NCBI GenBank assembly: GCA_964587915.1
Contig: CAZPMK010000046.1
Coordinates: 1-10,904, forward strand
Direction: 5' to 3'
Length of the DNA stretch: 10,904 nucleotides
From: CAG-177 sp964587915
GTDB taxonomy: Bacteria > Bacillota > Clostridia > Oscillospirales > Acutalibacteraceae
A model generated the notes under the pieces. That model made no database searches, was not told the DNA's origin, and saw only the letters and a program-made list of their open reading frames with translations. The translations under genes were made by a program, and so were the position numbers. Positions 5,833 through 10,904 of this stretch are shown here, one piece after another (position 1 is the stretch's first letter; every line of letters starts with the position of its first letter).

Positions 5833-6093
5833 ATGTATAAAACAACGCTCAAAATTGACGGAATGATGTGCGGTATGTGTGAGGCACATATCAACGATGC
5901 ATTAAGGAGTGCCTTTGCGGTTAAAAAGGTGACTTCATCGCAGAAAAAAGGCGAGACGGTTATAACATCCAAACAGCCGCTTGACAAAAGAAAGCTCGAG
6001 GAGGTCGTGACGAAAACGGGATATACCCTCAAAAGCGTGGTAACCGAGCAGAGCAACGAACAAAAAGGACTGTTCGGATTTTTGAAAAAGTAA
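5833..6093 (+). CDS. Heavy-metal-associated (HMA) domain protein, CopZ-like
   Basis: This is an 86-residue cytosolic protein with the ferredoxin-like HMA fold (PF00403). The opening strand TTLKIDGMMCGMCEAHI carries the metal-binding motif MCGMC, a C-x-x-C pair at residues 14 and 17, followed by a helix (INDALRSAF), the strand pattern VKKVTSSQKKGETVITSKQPLD and a second helix (LEEVVTKTGYTL). The last 15 residues are a polar extension ending in GFLKK. The start is backed by TTAGGAG (5817-5823), nine bases upstream. Such proteins usually shuttle Cu(I) or other soft metals to a P-type ATPase. Here the neighbour is an iron transporter and no ATPase is in the window, so a role beside Fe(II) handling is possible but unproven. 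Confidence 0.88.
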   Translation: MYKTTLKIDGMMCGMCEAHINDALRSAFAVKKVTSSQKKGETVITSKQPLDKRKLEEVVTKTGYTLKSVVTEQSNEQKGLFGFLKK

Positions 6094-6095
6094 AG

Positions 6096-6150
6096 GCAAT
6101 ATAAAACAAGCAGGACGACCGACTCGCCCTGCTTGATTATTTAATATTGC
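6096..6150. terminator. Long hairpin, probable bidirectional terminator
   Basis: The inner stem CAAGCAGG (6107-6114) pairs with 6128-6135, with a further CGA/TCG pairing inside (6116-6118 with 6124-6126). The outer arms GCAATAT (6096-6102) and ATATTGC (6144-6150) also match, separated from the core by AT-rich bases. T-rich sequence on one side and A-rich on the other let it end the feo operon on the plus strand and the convergent broken gene on the minus strand. Confidence 0.7.
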
Positions 6151-6169
6151 TTTACAATCGGCTGTTATT

Positions 6170-6662
6170 TCAATCCCCACAAGTCAGCCCGTCATGAGTG
6201 ACATTGTATTCCCGCGAAACCGTATCGAGGAATTTCGCTTGCTTCTTCGTGTCACCGTGTAAAACCGTTAAATCGGATTTATTCACCGTATATTCCGCAA
6301 GACTGCGGTAATTCACCGTAATATCCGGCATGAAAATGAAGTTGTGTTCACCCGAAGTGACGGAGCATTTTTCAATTAAGTAGTTTTTTGCATTTTCGGA
6401 TGAATAATATATTTCGTTGATATACAAATCGTTCTGCGTTTCCGAGGCGGTAAAATATGTATCAACATCTGTTTCACCCGATTTTTGCTCCGAAAAAGAA
6501 ACAAAATTTTCTTTTTCCGTCTCTGAAAGTAAAACGCTGAAAGAGCTTTTAGCAAGGAGCATTGCAAATGCCGCAGCATCATGCGGAAACGGATTTGACA
6601 AATTCCTCTGCATCCTCAACATTGCCTATGAAAGTGGCGGTAAGGGGATAGTATTCGGTCAT
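6170..6662 (-). pseudogene. Unrecognised small gene broken by a frameshift
   Basis: The minus strand reads as one continuous protein if a single base is removed. From ATG 6662 the frame gives 27 residues (contains TEYYPLTATFIGNVEDAEEF) and hits TGA at 6581-6579. Skipping the base at 6581 joins it to the frame that runs to TGA 6170 (contains DAAAFAMLLAKSSFSVLL, then MPDITVNYRSLAEYTV). The joined product is about 163 residues, soluble, with no membrane segment. The frame is also open upstream of ATG 6662 to about 6696, with protein-like residues, so the true 5' end may also be lost. An AAGGA lies next to ATG 6662 but too close. I do not recognise the family. The gene converges on the feo operon. 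A sequencing error is the alternative to true decay. Confidence 0.6.
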
Positions 6663-6721
6663 TTCCTTACAAGTCGATGTAACGCAAACGTAATGTTAAA
6701 TAAAAATCTGTAAGGCTATGA

Positions 6722-6751
6722 TTGCTTTTGTGCACAATATTATTGTATACT
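6722..6751 (+). promoter_or_regulatory. Possible promoter with palindromic spacer
   Basis: TTGCTT (6722-6727) and TATACT (6746-6751) are 18 bases apart. The spacer holds the perfect palindrome TTGTGCACAA (6728-6737) overlapping ACAATA-T-TATTGT (6734-6746), which would suit a repressor. It lies over 200 bases from the next gene. Confidence 0.3.
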
Positions 6752-6879
6752 ATCGGCAGCAATATGTCAGCAACTTTTGTGAAAACGAAAAAGTTTATTT
6801 AAAATTTAATTGCATTGAAATGCGGGAAAAGTCCATATCTTTGTTTTGGGTAGCCGCATTACTTAATTAAATATTGTTG

Positions 6880-6908
6880 TTGATTTTTTTGTGTGTATAG
6901 TGTAAAAT
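6880..6908 (+). promoter_or_regulatory. Promoter of the glycan operon
   Basis: TTGATT (6880-6885) and TAAAAT (6903-6908) are spaced by 17 bases, predicting a start near 6915 and a leader of about 54 nt before the acyltransferase start codon. Bases 6663-6879 hold no gene; AATGCGG (6819-6825) and CCGCATT (6854-6860) form an inverted repeat with a wide loop. Confidence 0.45.
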
Positions 6909-6968
6909 AAAATAAGACAAATGCGGCAAAAATCACACGATTTTCAAAAACTATTTTCGGAGGTCACC

Positions 6969-8000
6969 ATGTCCGAATGCATATCGCGTACCGCAGACCG
7001 AAGCCAAAAGTGGGATATACTTAAATTCCTTTTGATTTTTTTGGTTGTCTTGGGTCATGCGGCGGATTTTTACAAGGGAACATCGGAGCTGATGCTTTTC
7101 CTGAGAATCTTCATTTATCTGTTCCATATGCCCTTGTTTATTTTTATTTCGGGGCTGTTTTCAAAAAAGACGGTCAACGAAAAAAGATATTACCGATTGG
7201 CGGGTTACATAGCGGTTTATCTTGTCCTCAAGCTCTTTGAATATTACTACAAGCTACTTTCGGGAGTGCCGTCGTCGCTCAGTCTCCTTTCACCCGGCGG
7301 GTCGCAGTGGTTCATGCTTGCGTTGTTTTCGTTCAATCTCATAACAATGGCGGTAAAAAACATTTCGCCGAAGTATGTAATTAGCCTTGCCGGTTTACTT
7401 TCGTGTGCCTGCGGAATGGCATCGGATATCAACGATTTTTTTGCTCTTTCGAGAACGATAGTCTTTTTCCCGTTCTTTTATCTCGGATATCTTACGGACA
7501 GGGCAAGGCTTGAAGAATTTTGCACGGGCAGAAACAAAAAGATAATTTCGGCACTCGTTCTTTCCGCAATTGCCGTTATTTTTTATGTTTGCCGAGACGG
7601 ACTTCTCGATTTTCTCCCGCTCTTTTCGGGCAGATATTCCTTTTCACTTCTCGGCTTTCATCCCGAATTCGGATTTTTGTACCGACTGCTGTATTATCCG
7701 CTTGTCTTGCTGACCTGCCTTTGTATAATTGTTCTTATACCGAATAAAACAAAATCGGGACTTGCCGCAAGGCTCGGTCAGAGAACCCTTGCAGTTTACG
7801 GCTTCCACTATATCGTTTTCCATTTTATGTATGTTCGCTTTGATTGCAGACCGTTTTTTGAACGCCTGCTCGGTGATTTTTCAGTCATCATTCCCATTGT
7901 CGCTTCGGTTGCGGCAACCCTGTTTTTCTCGCTCGGCTTTTTCGGAAAAGCGCTCAATTTCATAATGAATGTTCCGCTGAAAAGCAAAAAGCCCCAATAA
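6969..8000 (+). CDS. Membrane acyltransferase, family 3
   Basis: This 343-residue polytopic protein belongs to the acyltransferase 3 family (PF01757), which O-acylates (often O-acetylates) cell-surface sugars and polymers. The conserved N-terminal segment is present: W15-D-I-L-K-F then LVVLGH with the likely catalytic histidine 30, and FHMPLFIFISG at 52-62. About ten hydrophobic segments follow, among them FLLIFLVV, LFIFISGLF, IAVYLVL, FMLALFSF, VFFPFFYLGY, LVLLTCLCIIV and IIPIVASVAATLFF. The late LAVYGFHYIVFHF is typical of the family. The start at 6969 is preferred over 6921 because CGGAGG (6958-6963) lies five bases upstream; 6921 lacks a site. It is 21 bases ahead of the glycosyl/glycerophosphotransferase gene, so its acceptor is plausibly the polymer that enzyme makes. 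Confidence 0.88.
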   Translation: MSECISRTADRSQKWDILKFLLIFLVVLGHAADFYKGTSELMLFLRIFIYLFHMPLFIFISGLFSKKTVNEKRYYRLAGYIAVYLVLKLFEYYYKLLSGVPSSLSLLSPGGSQWFMLALFSFNLITMAVKNISPKYVISLAGLLSCACGMASDINDFFALSRTIVFFPFFYLGYLTDRARLEEFCTGRNKKIISALVLSAIAVIFYVCRDGLLDFLPLFSGRYSFSLLGFHPEFGFLYRLLYYPLVLLTCLCIIVLIPNKTKSGLAARLGQRTLAVYGFHYIVFHFMYVRFDCRPFFERLLGDFSVIIPIVASVAATLFFSLGFFGKALNFIMNVPLKSKKPQ

Positions 8001-8021
8001 TAATCGAATGAGTGTGATAGA

Positions 8022-10652
8022 ATGTTTAAGTACCGAATTTCAGTAATAGTCCCCATATACAATGTTGAAGAATACATGGAGAATTGCCTTAAATCTCTTG
8101 TCCGTCAGAGCATTAACAAGGATGATTTGGAGGTTCTGCTCATCAACGACGGCTCGCCCGACAACAGCGAAGCCATCTGCAAAAGATACTGTGAGAAATA
8201 TCCGTTTTTCAAGCTCTTTTCAAAGGAGAACGAGGGTCTTTCAAAAACGAGAAATTTCGGCATAAAGCACGCCGAGGGAAAGTATCTTGTCTATCTTGAC
8301 CCCGATGATGAGCTTACGGAAAATTCTCTTCAAAATCTTGCCGATTTCTTTGATAAATATGAGGACGAGGTTGATATCGTCACCTATAAGATTGTCCCTG
8401 TTTATAATGGTAAGCAGAGTGAAACGCTGCATTTCCGCTATAAATATATGTCCTGTGAGGGGATATACGACCTTACCCGCCCCGAAAATACTTATGTCAC
8501 TCAAACGAATGTAAATATCTGCGTCAAAAACAAGGGCGAAAACAACATTCTTTTTGACACAACGGAAAATTTCCGCCATGAGGATCAAAAATACAACATT
8601 GACGTTGTCCGTGACAAGATGAAGATAGGCTATTGCACGGGAGCACAGTATCTTTACACGAAAAATCCGTCGAGCATAACGGGAACCGTTTTCTATTCCT
8701 ATTATATTTTTGAAACGACAATGGCATTTTGGGAGGAGCTTTTCGATTCGTTCGGTGAGAGTGTGCCGCAGTATATTCAGGCGATGTACATAAACGATAT
8801 CAACTGGAAAACCCACATGGATATCCTGCTTCCGTATCACTACGGTGAGGCGGAATTTAAGCGTGCCGAGGAAAGAATTTGCAATTTGCTCAGGCGTGTT
8901 GATGATGAGGTTATTTTGAAGCATCCCAAGATTGAGATTCCGCACAGATACTTCATTCTCGGACTGAAAAACAAAGATTCCCTGTCGGTAAAAGCAAACT
9001 GTGCCGGCGTTTCGCTGATAAAGAATGAAGTGCCCGTATATTTTGAAGAAACCGTGCCTCTGACCGTTTGCAGATTCAGAGCAGACGAAGAAAAAGTATA
9101 CATTGATGCCTTTTTGAGATCCCCCGTTCTTTCTTTCTGCGAACAGCCGAGGGTCAATATGCATCTTGTCGGAGCGAATGAGGCGAGGGTTGTTGAGCTT
9201 GAAACGGAAAAATCCGCATGGGATTATTATCACGCCAAAATCAAGACCAACAAATTCTGCCGAGTACGCCTTGACTGGGATTACAAGAAATATCCGAGTA
9301 TCTTTTTTACTGCGGATATCGGCGGAAACCGAATCCCCGTAAGGCTTGAATTTATAATGAACACACCGTTCGGCAACGGCTCGGGCAGAACGCATTTGTT
9401 CCGCAAGGGATATAAATTCATTCAAAAACAAAACGGCTTCGACAGCTTCAAGTCAACAAAAGCCGAGGAAAAGGCGATGACCGCCCAATACGAAAAATCA
9501 CTTCTGCTTCAAAGACCGAGAACCGTCGGCTGGCGGCTTCTGTGCAAAAGCTCATCGAATAAACGCATCTGGCTTTACTACGATTGCAAAAATGTCTACA
9601 AGGATAACGGATATTATCAGTTCATACACGATTTTGAAATCAATGACGGCGTGGAGAGATATTACGTTGTCAATGATGATATGGACAGAAAAGCTCTTTT
9701 CACCGCAAAGCAGAGAAAAAATATCGTTAAATTCGGCTCGGTGAAGCACAGACGGCTTTTCCTTTCGAGCGAAAAAATCATCACCGCATTTGCCGAATAT
9801 AACAATTACAACCCGTTTTTAAGTCCTCTTTGGAAATATTACACCGATTTGTTCGATGCCGAGGTTATCTATCTTCAGCACGGCGTGCTCCATGCGTTTT
9901 TACCGTGGAAGTATTCAAACGACAGACTTAACGCCGTTGACAGAGAGGTTGTTTCAACCACCTTTGAGCTTCGTAACATGACGGAGAATTACGGCTTCCG
10001 TCCCTGTGACCTCATACCCGCTGGAATGCCGAGATACGATTTTATGGATATTGATGCGGCAAAATCGGAGAAGAAAATCCTTTTTGCTCCCACATGGCGT
10101 AAGTATCTTATCGGTGTCAATACCTCGGGAACATTTTTCCCAACCCCCGACAAGTTTAAGAAGAGTGTGTTCTTCAAGGAAACCTATGATTTTCTTCACA
10201 GCGAGGAGCTTAAAGAATGCCTTGAAAGAAACGACTGGTATCTTGATTTCAAGCTCCACCCGATTTTTGCCGAGTACGCATCGCTATATGAGCTTGACGG
10301 AACAAGGGTGAGAATTGCCGATAAATCGGTTGACGAAAAGAGCTATAAAATCTTCATTACCGATTTTTCGTCATTCTGCTTTGACTTTGTTTATCTCAAA
10401 AAGACCATGATGTATTTTGTCCCCGATGACGAAATGTTCCGAGCGGGCATGAACGATTACAGAAAGCTCGATTTGCCGCTCGAAGAGGGCTTTGGTCCGC
10501 TTGCACATACCGCCGAGGAAGCGGTGGACAGGCTTTGCGAGCTTGTCAACAGGAACGGCGAGCCGGAGGAGATATATTCAAAACGAACGGACGGATTTTT
10601 CCTGCATAAAGATAAATCATGCCGTGACAGAATATACGAGGCAATTAAATAA
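8022..10652 (+). CDS. Two-domain GT2 glycosyltransferase / CDP-glycerol glycerophosphotransferase
   Basis: This 876-residue protein probably makes a teichoic-acid-like or glycerophosphate-decorated surface polymer. Residues 1-230 are a GT-A family 2 glycosyltransferase (PF00535): ISVIVPIYNVEEYMENCLKS, INDGS (41-45), and the DxD-type LDPDDE (92-97). Residues 300-480 are a beta-rich linker without recognised motifs (contains VPVYFEETVPLTVCRF). Residues 500-870 match CDP-glycerol:glycerophosphate glycerophosphotransferases of the TagB/TagF type (PF04464): YLQHG (617-621), GMPRYD (668-673), FAPTWR (688-693), KLHP (744-747) and ITDFSS (779-784), with histidines 620 and 746 the likely catalytic pair. 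No membrane segment is seen, so it is cytosolic or peripheral. The start is the first ATG of the frame, with only a weak GAGTG upstream, consistent with translational coupling to the acyltransferase. Substrate sugar is unknown. Confidence 0.92.
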   Translation: MFKYRISVIVPIYNVEEYMENCLKSLVRQSINKDDLEVLLINDGSPDNSEAICKRYCEKYPFFKLFSKENEGLSKTRNFGIKHAEGKYLVYLDPDDELTENSLQNLADFFDKYEDEVDIVTYKIVPVYNGKQSETLHFRYKYMSCEGIYDLTRPENTYVTQTNVNICVKNKGENNILFDTTENFRHEDQKYNIDVVRDKMKIGYCTGAQYLYTKNPSSITGTVFYSYYIFETTMAFWEELFDSFGESVPQYIQAMYINDINWKTHMDILLPYHYGEAEFKRAEERICNLLRRVDDEVILKHPKIEIPHRYFILGLKNKDSLSVKANCAGVSLIKNEVPVYFEETVPLTVCRFRADEEKVYIDAFLRSPVLSFCEQPRVNMHLVGANEARVVELETEKSAWDYYHAKIKTNKFCRVRLDWDYKKYPSIFFTADIGGNRIPVRLEFIMNTPFGNGSGRTHLFRKGYKFIQKQNGFDSFKSTKAEEKAMTAQYEKSLLLQRPRTVGWRLLCKSSSNKRIWLYYDCKNVYKDNGYYQFIHDFEINDGVERYYVVNDDMDRKALFTAKQRKNIVKFGSVKHRRLFLSSEKIITAFAEYNNYNPFLSPLWKYYTDLFDAEVIYLQHGVLHAFLPWKYSNDRLNAVDREVVSTTFELRNMTENYGFRPCDLIPAGMPRYDFMDIDAAKSEKKILFAPTWRKYLIGVNTSGTFFPTPDKFKKSVFFKETYDFLHSEELKECLERNDWYLDFKLHPIFAEYASLYELDGTRVRIADKSVDEKSYKIFITDFSSFCFDFVYLKKTMMYFVPDDEMFRAGMNDYRKLDLPLEEGFGPLAHTAEEAVDRLCELVNRNGEPEEIYSKRTDGFFLHKDKSCRDRIYEAIK

Positions 10653-10656
10653 AATC

Positions 10657-10696
10657 AGGCTGTGCCGTCCCCACGCGGGAATGACACAGCCTTTTT
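10657..10696 (+). terminator. Intrinsic terminator of the glycan operon
   Basis: AGGCTGTG (10657-10664) pairs perfectly with CACAGCCT (10685-10692), with an inner TCCC/GGGA pairing, followed by a T-run to 10696. It starts five bases after the stop codon of the glycosyltransferase gene. Confidence 0.88.
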
Positions 10697-10799
10697 GCAT
10701 GATTGTTGATAGGATTTTCACAAAAGGTACGATATAAATTGCACCTAAAGGGGCGAAGGGCTTGCGATTGGAAAAGGAGGAGCAGCGGCACGAGCACAC
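10697..10799. other. Short gene-free spacer
   Basis: I see no gene, promoter or repeat of note between the operon terminator and the tRNA terminator. Confidence 0.5.
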
Positions 10800-10848
10800 T
10801 CTGACTTATAAAATAAGTCGGAGCAAGATTTATATCGCTTGCTCCGAC
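10800..10848 (-). terminator. Terminator of tRNA-Leu
   Basis: On the minus strand just past the tRNA CCA end, an 11-bp perfect stem (10838-10848 with 10817-10827, 10-base loop) is followed by the T-rich tail TTATTTTAT. That tail also forms a small hairpin (GACTTAT/ATAAGTC, 10803-10819). Confidence 0.78.
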
Positions 10849-10849
10849 G

Positions 10850-10904
10850 TGGTGCCGGTGGTGGGACTCGAACCCACACGGTATCGCTACCAACGGATTT
10901 TGAG
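10850..10904 (-). tRNA. tRNA-Leu (CAA), 3' part, truncated by the window edge
   Basis: On the minus strand the 3' end is encoded as ACCA (10853-10850), preceded by acceptor strand CACCGGC and a perfect T arm GTGGG-TTCGAGT-CCCAC (10858-10874). A long variable arm GGTA-GCGA-TACC marks a class II tRNA. The anticodon loop at the window edge reads CT-CAA-AA, giving anticodon CAA, so leucine (UUG codons). The 5' half lies outside the window. Confidence 0.92.

Noticed and set aside
6417..6713. 98-codon plus-strand open frame
   Set aside because: It is the complement of the better supported broken minus-strand gene and begins with TTG without a ribosome binding site.
8241..9431. 396-codon open frame on the minus strand inside the glycosyltransferase gene
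   Set aside because: It is fully antisense to a motif-supported gene; its composition is explained by the complement of that gene.
10850..10904. tRNA-Ser, the other common class II tRNA
   Set aside because: The anticodon loop at the window edge reads CT-CAA-AA, which gives anticodon CAA for leucine.

Overview
The window looks like a chromosomal segment of a low-to-medium GC Firmicute, most likely an anaerobic gut-type Clostridium relative (Oscillospiraceae/Ruminococcaceae or Lachnospiraceae). This is inferred from the feoA-feoA-feoB operon followed by a short FeoB-associated Cys-rich membrane protein, a Gram-positive-style lipoprotein, a TagF/TagB-like CDP-glycerol glycerophosphotransferase, purine-rich ribosome binding sites, and a tRNA-Leu with an encoded CCA end. 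No database search was possible, so the taxonomic call is tentative.

Bases 1-905 hold no confident protein gene. The best feature is a candidate structured small RNA. It has an extended -10 promoter (366-394) and a predicted start at about 401 that coincides with the 5' arm of a perfect 14-bp closing helix (401-414 with 536-549). Several nested helices follow, then a textbook UUCG-loop terminator (573-601). I recognise no known RNA family in it. A lipoprotein gene with two similar halves follows (906-1883), then about 290 bases without a gene that contain a 16-bp hairpin.

Bases 2175-6150 are a ferrous iron uptake locus: feoA1 (2378-2590), feoA2 (2830-3051), feoB (3073-5559), a 58-residue FeoB-associated Cys-rich membrane protein (5576-5752) and a small heavy-metal-associated domain protein (5833-6093). 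Five copies of a 16-bp palindrome GTTAGC-N4-GCTAAC lie upstream of the two feoA genes. One sits directly on the predicted transcription start of the locus. They look like operators of a metal-responsive repressor, probably DtxR/MntR-like, so the operon is probably repressed when metal is sufficient. FeoB carries an unusual acidic insertion of about 100 residues after its first membrane segment.

On the opposite strand at 6170-6662 lies a small unrecognised gene broken by a single-base frameshift at 6581. A long hairpin at 6096-6150 separates it from the feo operon and could terminate both.

Bases 6720-10696 hold a two-gene surface-glycan operon: a membrane acyltransferase of family 3, then an 876-residue two-domain protein joining a family 2 glycosyltransferase to a CDP-glycerol glycerophosphotransferase. 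It ends at a clear terminator. The window closes with the 3' part of a tRNA-Leu (anticodon CAA) on the minus strand with its own terminator, convergent with the glycan operon.
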